From Prevotella sp. UBA7764 (GTDB lineage Bacteria; Bacteroidota; Bacteroidia; Bacteroidales; Bacteroidaceae), in contig DLDU01000053.1 in assembly GCA_002481295.1 (NCBI GenBank), positions 21,100-52,668 of the forward strand: 31,569 nucleotides of DNA, in the 5' to 3' direction. The position numbers and the translations under genes were made by a program. The notes beneath the pieces are model-generated. The model had not been told where the DNA came from. It was given only the letters and a program-made list of their open reading frames with translations, and did no database searches. The first letter of the stretch is position 1, and the number at the start of each line of letters is the position of its first letter. Of this stretch, positions 1-8,946 are shown piece by piece.

Positions 1-60
1 CGGGCATAAAGCCCGCCCCTACATCAAAACCGCAATCCACCCTTTTCGGGTATTGCCATC

Positions 61-106
61 CCCTCCCCTTGGGGAGGGTTAGGGAAGGGCTTTAGGGAAG
101 GGCTTT
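61..106. repeat. GC-rich hairpin and 13-bp direct repeat after the amylase gene
   Basis: CCCTCCCC at 61-68 and GGGGAGGG at 71-78 form an 8-bp perfect stem with a 2-nt loop. It is followed by two adjacent copies of AGGGAAGGGCTTT (81-93 and 94-106), the second touching the amylase stop codon. Related C-rich/G-rich hairpins occur in three other spacers of this window. It may act as a 3'-end hairpin for the minus-strand amylase transcript, but there is no clean U-tract. Confidence 0.6.
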
Positions 107-1962
107 TACTTTCTCACTACTTTCTTTCCATTCTGTATCACCACACCTTTATAGTTGCTGTCCACACGCTGCCCGGCGAGGTTATACAGTGGAGCGTCAG
201 CGGTATTCGTTGTAGTAGTTATCTTGCTGATACCGGTAGTGGCATCGATGACATTGCCAGCAACTGTACTCAAGGTGTAGTAGTTGCCATTTTTGAACGT
301 CATGTCGTTCTGCTGTGGAGAACCAGTGTTTGCCGAGAAGATGATATGCGTCGGTGTCGTGGCTGTTGCACCGGTTACGTCGGCATAATATTTACTGTTC
401 CAAGTCCATTTATATACTGCATTGCCTGCTGCTGTTGTGCCTACTAACGTGCAGGAGACACCAGGCCAGCCTGTTTTACTGTTTCCGGTGTAGTTGCCTT
501 TGTCGTCCCAGGCCCAGCAGTTCACTTTGGTGACATTAGACCAAGAACTTGGCACCTCGAAGAAGGCGCAGGTCTCTCCGTCGGCTACTGTGCAGAACGA
601 AGGCGCTGTCCAGTTGCTTACCTCATCTTTGATGCTCTTGATGCCACTGATGTCGAGACCATTGGAGACATAGTACTTGAAGTTCTCGCCTTCGCACGCT
701 AACTGGAAGCCTGTAGTACTGACACCTGTCGGTGCTCCTACGACAATGAGTACCTCGCCGTTGGCGCCATTCACCTTAGCATAGTATCCGTCTGATGAGC
801 CAACGGATTGCTCCACTGTACTGGTATTGGTGACTCCTGCGAGTTTACGGGCAAGGATACATTTCTTGATAATCGTCTTGTAGGCCGTCCAGTGGCTGAT
901 CCAGATGCACGGTGTGCCCGGCATAGCGAGAATGTAGGCGTTGGCGGCGGCAATGTTGGCGCGCAAAGGAGAAGGATTATCGTGCGGCTCACCCGTGTCG
1001 TGGTTGTCGACGAAGGTCACGGCATACTGTGCGTAGCCACTTGTACCCATCAGCGTAGAAGAAGTATAGTTTGCAAGTTTACTCCAATTGCTGTTGCCGA
1101 AGGCATCCTGGATGAAGTATTTCATCGGGAAGTCAAAGGCGGCACTCGTCTTACCTGTTGCGTCTACCCAGTCTTTCACGCCGCCAAAGGGATGGTCATC
1201 GGTCTTCGTGTCGGTAACAGATCCTTGCCAGTATTCGCCGACGGAGTAGGTAGGGTTGGCAGCCGTGTTATACATCTTTATATAGGTGGGCGCATAACCC
1301 TTCACGAAGTCGTAGCGGAAGCCCGTGTAGCCCATCTCGTTGAGCAAGAAGTCCTCGTAGGTCTCCACATTCTTCTGTGTCGTGGCGTTGGTATGGTCGA
1401 GGTCACGGCAACCGCCGTCATTGAGACCGGTATCCTTGTTGCCCTTTACCTTGCCGTATGCCTCAGAAGACTTGTTGGTGTTACCCTCATCGTTGCTACA
1501 GATCTGTGTGTAGTTGGTGTTGTCCCAAGTCACGGAGTAAGTCTTGCCTGTGTTCTGTCCGGTGACGCTCTCATTGACAAAGTCGCACCATTTCGATATT
1601 CCATTCTTATGGTTGATGACCACATCGGCGATGATGCCCGTATCTTTATCCTTAAAGGTCTTGATCATCGTGCGCAGGTCGCTCTCGCTACCGAAGGCAC
1701 TGTTCTGTTTGAGCCAGTAGATGGGGTAGTAGCCCATGTTGTTAGATGTGGTGTTCGGGTAGCCCGAGGGGGGAGCCCAGATGAGGTTGAAGTACTTTGA
1801 AAGCGTATCGGCCTGCTGGGTGAGGTTGCTCCAAGACGACTCGGTGTAGCTGCCCCAATAGAAGCTTTGCAGCATGACGCCGCCATAGTCGCTGGGCCAT
1901 CCCTCTGCCATCATGTTGGCAGCAGCGAGAAGAGCCACAAAAGTAGAGAAAATCTTCTTCAT
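106..1962 (-). CDS. Secreted GH13 alpha-amylase with C-terminal starch-binding module
   Basis: 618 aa. Endo-hydrolysis of alpha-1,4 bonds in starch is inferred from the GH13 fold. The N-terminus is a type I signal peptide ending near MMA-EG, with no lipobox Cys. The (beta/alpha)8 barrel shows DVVINHK, then GFRYDF (nucleophile Asp218), VGEYW (acid/base Glu243) and VDNHD (Asp322). Roughly residues 480-575 resemble a CBM26-type starch-binding module. The protein ends in LYNLAGQRV...GKKVVRK, a short tail common on secreted Prevotella proteins and reminiscent of type IX secretion sorting tails. Unlike B. thetaiotaomicron SusG it is not a lipoprotein. It is transcribed away from the sus operon but shares the regulatory site found there (2024-2099). 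Family assignment is secure; secretion route and exact localisation are inferred. Confidence 0.93.
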   Translation of the reverse strand: MKKIFSTFVALLAAANMMAEGWPSDYGGVMLQSFYWGSYTESSWSNLTQQADTLSKYFNLIWAPPSGYPNTTSNNMGYYPIYWLKQNSAFGSESDLRTMIKTFKDKDTGIIADVVINHKNGISKWCDFVNESVTGQNTGKTYSVTWDNTNYTQICSNDEGNTNKSSEAYGKVKGNKDTGLNDGGCRDLDHTNATTQKNVETYEDFLLNEMGYTGFRYDFVKGYAPTYIKMYNTAANPTYSVGEYWQGSVTDTKTDDHPFGGVKDWVDATGKTSAAFDFPMKYFIQDAFGNSNWSKLANYTSSTLMGTSGYAQYAVTFVDNHDTGEPHDNPSPLRANIAAANAYILAMPGTPCIWISHWTAYKTIIKKCILARKLAGVTNTSTVEQSVGSSDGYYAKVNGANGEVLIVVGAPTGVSTTGFQLACEGENFKYYVSNGLDISGIKSIKDEVSNWTAPSFCTVADGETCAFFEVPSSWSNVTKVNCWAWDDKGNYTGNSKTGWPGVSCTLVGTTAAGNAVYKWTWNSKYYADVTGATATTPTHIIFSANTGSPQQNDMTFKNGNYYTLSTVAGNVIDATTGISKITTTTNTADAPLYNLAGQRVDSNYKGVVIQNGKKVVRK

Positions 1963-2023
1963 ATTAAATCTGTTTTTACCGTAAATCTTGTGTAATGCTT
2001 GCTTCGTATAATAATAGATGTGG

Positions 2024-2099
2024 CAAAGTTACGATATTCCGTGCAACTTGTATTGCATTGATTTACGTCAAGAAGTGATTTAACATGTAAACGTTTGCA
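2024..2099 (-). promoter_or_regulatory. Amylase promoter with LacI-type operator
   Basis: On the minus strand, TAACTTTG (2031-2024) matches the Bacteroidota -7 element TAnnTTTG. The operator-like site, TGCAAACGTTTACA on the minus strand, lies at 2099-2086, a near-perfect CG-centred palindrome. The gap between site and -7 element is exactly 54 bp, the same as at three other promoters in the window. No TTG-type -33 box sits at the usual distance, consistent with activator dependence. The predicted 5' leader is about 55 nt. Confidence 0.8.
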
Positions 2100-2161
2100 T
2101 AGGAAGGTAGTTAGTAATGAGCAATGGTAGATAAAGGGGTAACCGTCTTGCATCTCAGTCA

Positions 2162-2365
2162 TCAGACAAGCATCATATATCCTGGTATGCGCAAATTATC
2201 CAATTCCTGATCCGATACCTTTACCACATCAGATGAGGCATCGAAATAATCCACAGGATAGCGATACTTACCATTAGGCATCAACACCTTAGTAACCCGT
2301 CGAATCAAATGCTGACCATCATCAGTCATGATTCGCGTCATTGTCTGATGAATTATCTTTCCCAT
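2162..2365 (-). CDS. Small hypothetical protein
   Basis: 67 aa starting MGKIIHQTMTRI and ending PGYMMLV. I do not recognise the family. There is no signal peptide or membrane segment; the composition is mixed and charged, suggesting a small soluble protein. The ATG at 2365 is preferred over an in-frame TTG one codon upstream. A strong promoter (-33 TTGTTG, 20-bp spacer, -7 TATCTTTG) ends about 30 bp upstream, the main reason to believe the gene is real. It is isolated between the amylase regulatory region and a SusE/F remnant, with no operon partner. Function unknown. Confidence 0.55.
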   Translation of the reverse strand: MGKIIHQTMTRIMTDDGQHLIRRVTKVLMPNGKYRYPVDYFDASSDVVKVSDQELDNLRIPGYMMLV

Positions 2366-2394
2366 CAAAAATATTATTAATAATGTATATATTG

Positions 2395-2428
2395 CAAAGA
2401 TAAGGCTTATTTTTCAATTATACAACAA
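2395..2428 (-). promoter_or_regulatory. Consensus Bacteroidota promoter for the small gene
   Basis: On the minus strand, TTGTTG (2428-2423), a 20-bp spacer and TATCTTTG (2402-2395) match the Bacteroidota sigma consensus TTTG-N19-21-TAnnTTTG. No LacI-type palindrome is present upstream, so this promoter looks constitutive compared with the four starch-regulon promoters. Confidence 0.75.
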
Positions 2429-2457
2429 TTATGCCATCTTTAACAAAAGACCACGAA

Positions 2458-2490
2458 AAGAGGGCAGCCCCCGAAAGAAGCTGCCCTCTT
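2458..2490 (-). terminator. Rho-independent terminator after the SusE/F-like remnant
   Basis: AAGAGGGCAGC (2458-2468) pairs perfectly with GCTGCCCTCTT (2480-2490), an 11-bp stem with an 11-nt loop. On the minus strand it is followed by a T-rich stretch. It lies just downstream of the broken gene ending at 2519, so the remnant has kept its terminator. Confidence 0.8.
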
Positions 2491-2518
2491 CATGATATAA
2501 TGATAAAGCGGTAAAAAC

Positions 2519-3125
2519 TTACTTCTTCGTAAGGGTGCACTTTGCAAAGCCGTCAGCCCAAGCATAGAGCTTGATGCTATAGGTACCAGCCTTGACAGCG
2601 ATGTTATCACCACCCTGTTTCAGAGCATCAGCCGTGCCACCCCAGTTGATATCCCAACCATTGTTAGCGCGGAACTTGATAGTACCATCCTTCAGAACGA
2701 TGTTGTTGATTTCCCAACAACGTTCACCCTGGTTGTAAGTCATAGGCTGATCAGAATTCCAGCCGTCGGCTGTAGCGTCACCGATAACACCAATGCGGGT
2801 GATCTTGGTCAGCTCTACGCTCTTGGAGAGGAAGTTGACGTGCATCTTGTAGTAGCCCTCGCCATCGGGCACCGACATGTTGGCTGCGCCACCGTCAGTG
2901 GAGAAGTCATTGCCATAGTTGGTGCCACTCCAGCTGGCCTCAGAGCAGATCTTGAACTCATTGCCGAGATATATGTAGCCGTCGTAGTTGCCATCGTAAG
3001 TGGAGGTGGTGACTATGGCTGAACTTCTGTGTGAGTGCACCAGCCTTTGTCCAACCAGCTGTACCACCAAGAACATAATAAGCAGCCTCAATGTTAGGAG
3101 CCACCGGTGTGACTGTGACACATCA
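2519..3125 (-). pseudogene. Truncated, frameshifted SusE/SusF-like starch-binding lipoprotein gene
   Basis: The last ~180 codons read cleanly as SusE/SusF-type modules: YDGNYDGYIYLGNEFKIC, then GVIGDATADGWN, IKFRANNGWDINWGG and a C-terminal CTLTKK. Upstream, the homologous text continues in another frame (VTVTPVAPNIEAAYYVLGG, then GWTKAGALTQKFSHS). The frame must change near 3005-3030, and a TGA (3123-3125) lies in that second frame just before the module. No signal peptide, lipobox or N-terminal module is found further upstream. I read it as the 3' end of a decayed second SusE/SusF-like gene, distinct from the intact susE and susF. A GTG-started ORF through the break would have a nonsense N-terminus. 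A sequencing error could explain the frameshift but not the missing 5' half. Confidence 0.75.
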
Positions 3126-3429
3126 GCATCCTTCCGCTCTTCTGCCGTCTCCCTTAATTCTCCAAATACTATTGCCGTACAGAACTCAAGCCCAAAAAGT
3201 TCGATACTCCCTATGTCCGAGAAAGGACAACATCAGTCCTTCATACTTGTTTTGTTTCTACTGTCTTGTAATATGACCATTTTCCGCCTCTGAGAATCGA
3301 TTCCTTTCGACGAGGACCTCATTCGCTCTCATTTTTGCGAAAAATCGGCATACTTTTATAAATATCAGAAAATCAACGTGTTATAAACATTTGACTTTTC
3401 CGATATAATGAAACTGTCGTTTCCTTGTA

Positions 3430-3447
3430 AAATTCTCTAGAGAATTT
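3430..3447. repeat. Perfect 18-bp palindrome
   Basis: AAATTCTCTAGAGAATTT is its own reverse complement, centred on CTAG. It lies in the long non-coding region between the broken SusE/F-like gene and the sus operon. Possible protein-binding site; no function assigned. Confidence 0.75.
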
Positions 3448-3455
3448 CTTATCAC

Positions 3456-3486
3456 CACGCCTATTTCTGACGATGAAATAGGCGTG
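3456..3486. repeat. 12-bp stem-loop, terminator-like without U-tract
   Basis: CACGCCTATTTC (3456-3467) pairs perfectly with GAAATAGGCGTG (3475-3486) around a 7-nt loop. One arm is partly repeated just downstream (GAAATAGGCG at about 3497). There is no gene nearby to terminate. Confidence 0.7.
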
Positions 3487-3920
3487 ATGACCGAGTGAAA
3501 TAGGCGAAATGTCCATGTTAAATAACGGAGATGAGTGCATCAAAGTACCTTTTGTGGCTTCATACGAGAATGAAATGAGACAGAGAAACCACAGAACTTG
3601 TTTTCACACTCTCTAAATTGAAAGTTGCGACGAACATACTTTTGTCAAAACAAATCAATGTTTGTTTTCCACAAGTACTTTGCTTCATCCCAACAAGAAC
3701 ATACATCTGAATTCAATGCCAGCGAATATCTTTGCTGTAAATTAGTTGTTTTCAAGATCCCTACACCTATTTATTTTATATATAGCCCCACCAATTTTCT
3801 TTTCTATTAGGCAGATGTCTTAGACTTTCACCGGTCTACCCTGCAAAAGCGTACATCAACCAGATTTCCCGGCAAATGCTTATACAACTGTTAAACCAAA
3901 CGGTGCTCTTTACACACTAT

Positions 3921-3996
3921 TGCAAACGTTTGCACGTGGAAAAGCGTGTTTTTACCGGAAAAAATCGACAAATATAAGTTAAAGAAAGTACTTTTG
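3921..3996 (+). promoter_or_regulatory. susC operon promoter with perfect LacI-type operator
   Basis: TGCAAACGTTTGCA (3921-3934) is a perfect 14-bp palindrome with a central CpG, the classic LacI-family operator form. The -7 element TACTTTTG is at 3989-3996, again 54 bp beyond the operator. No -33 TTG box is visible at the normal spacing. The resulting 5' leader before susC would be about 150 nt and contains an orphan GAGGAGGA stretch near 4043-4050 that is not placed to serve a start codon. Confidence 0.85.
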
Positions 3997-4155
3997 CACA
4001 TGAAGATGTAGCCTAAGACTGCTCATACAACCTATATATATTGAGGAGGAACCTAAAACAGCAGCCACAAGGTCACGGGATGGCCCAAAGAGATACATCG
4101 AGATAAGGCAGATAACTAAAAACAATGCAATAACATTAACTTAAATTTAAAGCAA

Positions 4156-7100
4156 ATGAAGCAGGTAAAAATCAAATTGCCGCTAAGGACGCTCGCTCTT
4201 GCAGGCGGTCTGTTCCTTTCCGCTACGGCCTTTGCTCAGTCTGGTGCTGTCAAGGGTCAGGTCAAGGATGCTACCGGCGAACCCGTCATGGGTGCTACCA
4301 TTACTGCCAATGGCAAGACGGTGGGCATCACCGACATGGACGGTAACTACAGCATCAACGTAGCTCCGGGTACCAAGCTCACATTCACTTACTTGGGTAT
4401 GGCTCCGCAGACCGTTGCCGCAGGTGACAACATGGTTGTCACACTCAAGGCCGACGAGAAGACGCTCAGCGATGTCGTCGTCATCGGTTATGGCCGCGTC
4501 AAGAAGGACGACCTCACCGGTTCTGTCACTGCTATCAAGCCCGATGAACTCTCTAAAGGTATTACCAACTCAGCCTCCGACATGCTTGTTGGTAAGGTGG
4601 CAGGTGTGGATGTCCAGACTGCCGGTGGTACTCCTGGTGCAGGTGCTACGATCCGTATTCGTGGTGGTTCGTCACTGAACGCTTCCAACGACCCACTCTA
4701 TGTCATTGATGGACTTGTCATTGACGGTAACACAGCTACTGGTATGTCCAACATCCTTGCTGGTATCAACCCGAACGATATCGAGACCTTCACCGTGTTG
4801 AAGGATGCCTCCGCAACAGCCATTTATGGTTCTCGTGCATCAAACGGTGTTATTATCATCACTACCAAAAAAGGTAAGGCCGGTTCTGCTCCTAAGCTCG
4901 CCTACAACGGAACAGTGACAATGTCTCATACGCAGAAACGCTATGACGTGCTCAGCGGTGATGAGTATCGTAACCTTATCACCCAGCTCGGTGGCGATGC
5001 TACATTGCTCGGCACAGCCAACACCGACTGGCAGGATGAGATCTTCCGTACGGCTCTCTCTACCGATCATAACATCTCCATCTCCGGTGGTCTGAAGAAC
5101 ATGCCTTACCGTATCAGCGGTGGATACCAGTATGATGAGGGTATCATCAAACAGTCGGACATGAACCGCTGGAACAGCAGTGTGAACCTTTCTCCGCACT
5201 TCTTCGACTCTCACCTAAACTTCAATATCACTGCGAAGTACACCTATGAGAAGAACAACTACACTGGTAACGGCGGTGTTGTGGGATCTGCGCTGAAGAT
5301 GGATCCTACACGTCCTGTTCGCAGCGACGACCCCATCTTCCAACAGTACACAGGTGGCTACTGGCAGTACACACAGGCTGCAAAGTTCAATAATTCTAAC
5401 TGGGCTTACACAACCAACGGAAACGCTCCTGCCAACCCCGTTGCTACTCTCGGTCTGACAAGCACCATCGCACATACCAACGATTTCACCGGTAACGTGG
5501 AAGCTGACTATAAGATTCATGGCTTTGAGGATCTGCACCTCCATGCCAACTTCGGTGGTCAGTACACCAACTCTCGCCAGACAAGTGATAACTCTATCTA
5601 CTCTCGCGAGAACAACTACTATGGTTGGGATGGCATCACTCGTTATTATAAGTACAGCATGACGGGCAACGCCTACGCTGAATACGCTCACGTTTGGGGT
5701 ATCCACGATTTCGATATCATGGGCGGTGCAGAGCAGAGCCATTATCATCGTACCGGTTACAACCAGGGCTTCGGTCTTGACGGATACAACTCCGACCATC
5801 AGAAGTTAGCTGAGCCCGCAAGATACAATGAGGCGTTCCGTGACCAGCAAGCTTGGGGACATCACTATTCTATCCTCTCTTACTTCGGGCGTTTGAACTA
5901 CACGCTCGCTGAGAAGTATTCATTGACCGCTACGTTCCGTGCCGATGGTTCTTCTCGTTTCGCAAAGGGTCACCAGTGGGGTTACTTCCCTTCGGCAGCC
6001 TTCATGTGGCGTATCTCTTCGGAGAAGTTCTTCAAGAACATGCCTTGGTGGAACGACTTCAAGCTCCGTCTCTCTTATGGTCTTACTGGCCAGCAGGACC
6101 TCGGTGACCTCGACTTCTACTACACACCTCTCTATTCAAAGAGTGACCAGTATGCTGAGTATCCTTTCGGTAACAAATATTATACAACTCTTCGTCCGCA
6201 GCCGTACAATACGGATCTGACCTGGGAGAAGACAGCAACGTATAATGTCGGCTTCGACTTCGGATTCCTCAACAACCGAATCACGGCAAGTGCTGATGCT
6301 TACTATCGTAAGACGACCGATCTGCTGCAGAGCGTGATCATTCCTACAGGTACGATGTTTGCTGAGCAGCTTTGGGAGAACATGGGCTCTCTGGAGAACT
6401 ATGGTGTAGAGTTCACGTTCGATGCTAAGCCTATCGTTACCAAAGACTTCACTTGGGATTTGAGCTACAACTTCGGTTGGAATCACAATGAGATTACAGA
6501 GCTCCGCGGTGGCGAGGGCGACGACTATTATCAGTGGAACACCTCCAACACCATCTCTCGTGGTAACTCTACATACCTTCAGGTACAGAAGGTGGGTGAG
6601 CCAATGAACTCATTCTTTGTTTACCAGCAGGTCTACGACAAAGACGGCAAGCCTCTGGAGGGTGTCTTCGTTGACCGCAATGGTGATGGTATCATCTCTG
6701 AGGCTGACCGCTATTGCTATAAGAGCCCCGCTGCTCCTGTCACCATGGGTCTGACCACTAAGTTTACTTATAAGAACTGGGATCTCTCGGCAAGCTTCCG
6801 TGCTTCTATCGGTAACTATGTCTATTACGACAACCTGTCGAACAATACCTATATTAGCGCTACAGGTCTGTATAGCAACAACGCCTTCCAGAATACCACA
6901 CCGGATGCCGTGGCTCTCGGATGGTCGGGTATCGATGCTACTACAGGTCAGCAGACACAGCACTGGCTCTCCGATTACTTCGTCCGCAACGCTTCCTTCG
7001 TGAAGTGCCAGAATATCACATTAGGTTACACCTTCTCTCACCTTTGGGGTGGCGAAGCTGGCGGACGTGTGTTCCTCACAGCTCAGAACCCGTTTATCAT

Positions 7101-7203
7101 CACCAAGTATGATGGTCTTGATCCTGAGGTACAGAGTGGCATCGATAAGAACCCCTATCCGCGTCCATGGAGCCTGCAATTCGGATTGAACCTGAACTTC
7201 TAA
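4156..7203 (+). CDS. susC: SusC-like TonB-dependent outer-membrane maltooligosaccharide transporter
   Basis: 1015 aa. It imports oligosaccharides across the outer membrane using TonB energy, pairing with the SusD lid. A signal peptide ends at about AFAQ. A carboxypeptidase-like regulatory domain (about 31-100, GAVKGQVKDATGEPVMGATI) is followed by a TonB-box-like DVVVIGYG at about 106, a plug domain with the SusC/RagA signature (RIRGGSSLNASNDPLYVIDG) and a long beta-barrel ending in an aromatic residue (FGLNLNF). Length and domain order are typical of SusC. It is first in susC-susD-susE-susF, with a 25-nt gap to susD. Specificity for starch is inferred from neighbours (SusE/F, amylase, GH97, GH77), not from the barrel itself. 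Confidence 0.96.
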   Translation: MKQVKIKLPLRTLALAGGLFLSATAFAQSGAVKGQVKDATGEPVMGATITANGKTVGITDMDGNYSINVAPGTKLTFTYLGMAPQTVAAGDNMVVTLKADEKTLSDVVVIGYGRVKKDDLTGSVTAIKPDELSKGITNSASDMLVGKVAGVDVQTAGGTPGAGATIRIRGGSSLNASNDPLYVIDGLVIDGNTATGMSNILAGINPNDIETFTVLKDASATAIYGSRASNGVIIITTKKGKAGSAPKLAYNGTVTMSHTQKRYDVLSGDEYRNLITQLGGDATLLGTANTDWQDEIFRTALSTDHNISISGGLKNMPYRISGGYQYDEGIIKQSDMNRWNSSVNLSPHFFDSHLNFNITAKYTYEKNNYTGNGGVVGSALKMDPTRPVRSDDPIFQQYTGGYWQYTQAAKFNNSNWAYTTNGNAPANPVATLGLTSTIAHTNDFTGNVEADYKIHGFEDLHLHANFGGQYTNSRQTSDNSIYSRENNYYGWDGITRYYKYSMTGNAYAEYAHVWGIHDFDIMGGAEQSHYHRTGYNQGFGLDGYNSDHQKLAEPARYNEAFRDQQAWGHHYSILSYFGRLNYTLAEKYSLTATFRADGSSRFAKGHQWGYFPSAAFMWRISSEKFFKNMPWWNDFKLRLSYGLTGQQDLGDLDFYYTPLYSKSDQYAEYPFGNKYYTTLRPQPYNTDLTWEKTATYNVGFDFGFLNNRITASADAYYRKTTDLLQSVIIPTGTMFAEQLWENMGSLENYGVEFTFDAKPIVTKDFTWDLSYNFGWNHNEITELRGGEGDDYYQWNTSNTISRGNSTYLQVQKVGEPMNSFFVYQQVYDKDGKPLEGVFVDRNGDGIISEADRYCYKSPAAPVTMGLTTKFTYKNWDLSASFRASIGNYVYYDNLSNNTYISATGLYSNNAFQNTTPDAVALGWSGIDATTGQQTQHWLSDYFVRNASFVKCQNITLGYTFSHLWGGEAGGRVFLTAQNPFIITKYDGLDPEVQSGIDKNPYPRPWSLQFGLNLNF

Positions 7204-7228
7204 TATTAACGGAAAAAGAACATTCACA

Positions 7229-8938
7229 ATGAAACATATATTAATTAAATCGATTGCCGTTGCGGCTCTTACGTTAGGGTTGACAACTGGTTGCAGTGAC
7301 GAGCTGAACCTCTCGCCTATCGACCCGCAGTCGACATCTACATACGATGAGCAGGGCCTGCTTGCCAAGATGTATGGTATGCTTGGCCTCTCCGGTCAGA
7401 AAGGTCCTGACAACAGTGGTGATATGAGTATCAATGCCGGTGAGTCGGGCTTCTACCGTACCACTTTCAACCTTGAGGAGCTTGGTACCGATGAGATCCT
7501 TTGGGCATGGCAGAACGATACCGGTATCCCTGAGGTGACAACCATCAGCTGGAACTCTTCTACCGGCCGTGTACAGTGGGCTTACAAGCGCCTGATGTAC
7601 GATATCACACAGTATAACTTCTACCTCCATGAGGTTGCCGATAATGATGCCAATAAGGGTGTTCGTGCAGAGGTACGCTTCCTCCGCGCCCTCCACTACT
7701 GGTATCTGTTGGACCTCTTCCACAACTGCCCATTCAAGACTACCTTCGATACGTCTACTTATCCTGAGTATAAGACCGGTGCAGAGATGGTGAAGTGGCT
7801 TGATGAGGAACTGACAGAGATTGAACCTCAAATGGCTGAGATCGGTGCTTACAACAGTGGTGAAAATTACGGTCGCGCTGACCGGGGCGCTGCTCTCCTG
7901 CTCCATGCCCGTCTCTGGCTCAATGCCCACGTCTATGATCCTACGATCACTACACAGACAGCCATGACAAACGCTAAGAAGTATGCTGATGAGCTCGTTG
8001 GCAAGTACGCGCTGTCTAAGACTGCCAAGAATGGTCACAGCGGGTATGCGCAGCTCTTCATGGCCGATAACGACGAGAACACTGACGCTATGAAGGAAAT
8101 TATCTTCCCGATTCGCCAGGACGGCAAGCATACCATGACCAACTCCTGCGGTATGTATCTGCTCAACTCTTTCCGCAAAGCCGGCATGCCCGACATGGGC
8201 ACAACCAACGGTTGGTCTTGTAACTTCTCTCGTGCAGCCCTTGTGCGTAAGTTCTTCCCGACCTTGGACGATTGCCCTTTGTCTACCGAAGATGCTCCTA
8301 AAGATGCCACAGAGGATGATATTAAGGCACTGGACCAGAAGGACGGCTCTTCTACCGCTCAGATTCTCGAAAAGGCCGGCGATGACCGTGCCCTGTTCTA
8401 CGGTGGCCGCGGTGGTGGTGTCCGCAAGCGCAAGACAGACAAGATCTCTTCATTCAACGATGGCCTCTCTATCGTGAAGTGGGATAACCACCGTGCTGAT
8501 GGTCAGGCTGTCCACAACCCGGGCTCCGATCGTCCTGACTTCGATGTGCCTTTGATGCGTTATGCCGAGGTGTTGATGATTGAGGCGGAGGCAAACTATC
8601 GCTTGGGCAATGCCAATGAGGCGCTCAACTATATCAACCAAGTCAGAGATCGCGCAGGGGCTGAGGCGCTCACCGCGGACAAGCTCTCGTTGGAGACCAT
8701 CTGCGACGAGTGGTGTCGTGAGTTCTATGCCGAGGGCCGTCGTCGTTCCGACCTTGTGCGCTTCGGTGTCTTCGCTGGCAACAGCCGTGGCTTGAACGGT
8801 AACATGTATGTTTGGGACTGGAAGGGCGGCTCTGCTGACGGTCGTATCGTAGACAGCCACTTCAATGCTTATCCTTTCCCGGCTACGGAGATCCAGGGCA
8901 ATCCTAACCTCAAGGGTCATCAGAACCCCGGCTATTAA
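7229..8938 (+). CDS. susD: SusD-like starch-binding surface lipoprotein
   Basis: 569 aa, close to the 551 aa of B. thetaiotaomicron SusD. The signal peptide ends in a lipobox with the acylated Cys at residue 22 (GLTTGC-SDE). The helical TPR-rich fold of the SusD/RagB family is visible in stretches such as EVRFLRALHYWYLLDLF and the conserved C-terminal GRRRSDLVRFGVF. It acts as the hinged lid over SusC and contributes to glycan capture. It lies 25 nt after susC and 73 nt before susE; the latter gap holds a GC-rich hairpin. The family call is secure; ligand is inferred from the operon. Confidence 0.95.
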   Translation: MKHILIKSIAVAALTLGLTTGCSDELNLSPIDPQSTSTYDEQGLLAKMYGMLGLSGQKGPDNSGDMSINAGESGFYRTTFNLEELGTDEILWAWQNDTGIPEVTTISWNSSTGRVQWAYKRLMYDITQYNFYLHEVADNDANKGVRAEVRFLRALHYWYLLDLFHNCPFKTTFDTSTYPEYKTGAEMVKWLDEELTEIEPQMAEIGAYNSGENYGRADRGAALLLHARLWLNAHVYDPTITTQTAMTNAKKYADELVGKYALSKTAKNGHSGYAQLFMADNDENTDAMKEIIFPIRQDGKHTMTNSCGMYLLNSFRKAGMPDMGTTNGWSCNFSRAALVRKFFPTLDDCPLSTEDAPKDATEDDIKALDQKDGSSTAQILEKAGDDRALFYGGRGGGVRKRKTDKISSFNDGLSIVKWDNHRADGQAVHNPGSDRPDFDVPLMRYAEVLMIEAEANYRLGNANEALNYINQVRDRAGAEALTADKLSLETICDEWCREFYAEGRRRSDLVRFGVFAGNSRGLNGNMYVWDWKGGSADGRIVDSHFNAYPFPATEIQGNPNLKGHQNPGY

Positions 8939-8946
8939 TGCTTATT

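Larger units (their letters stand above)
3126..3920. other. Gene-free region upstream of the sus operon promoter
   Basis: No convincing gene. It is AT-rich, contains two palindromes (3430-3447 and 3456-3486), and is otherwise featureless up to the operator at 3921. A 61-codon ORF at 3625-3810 has no homology I recognise and no promoter; I do not call it. Confidence 0.6.

Noticed and set aside
808..1800. Long plus-strand open frame of 330 codons inside the amylase gene
   Set aside because: It is antisense to a clear GH13 enzyme with intact catalytic residues; composition is typical of a shadow frame.
3625..3810. 61-codon ORF upstream of the sus operon
   Set aside because: No promoter, no recognisable protein signature, low-complexity AT-rich region.
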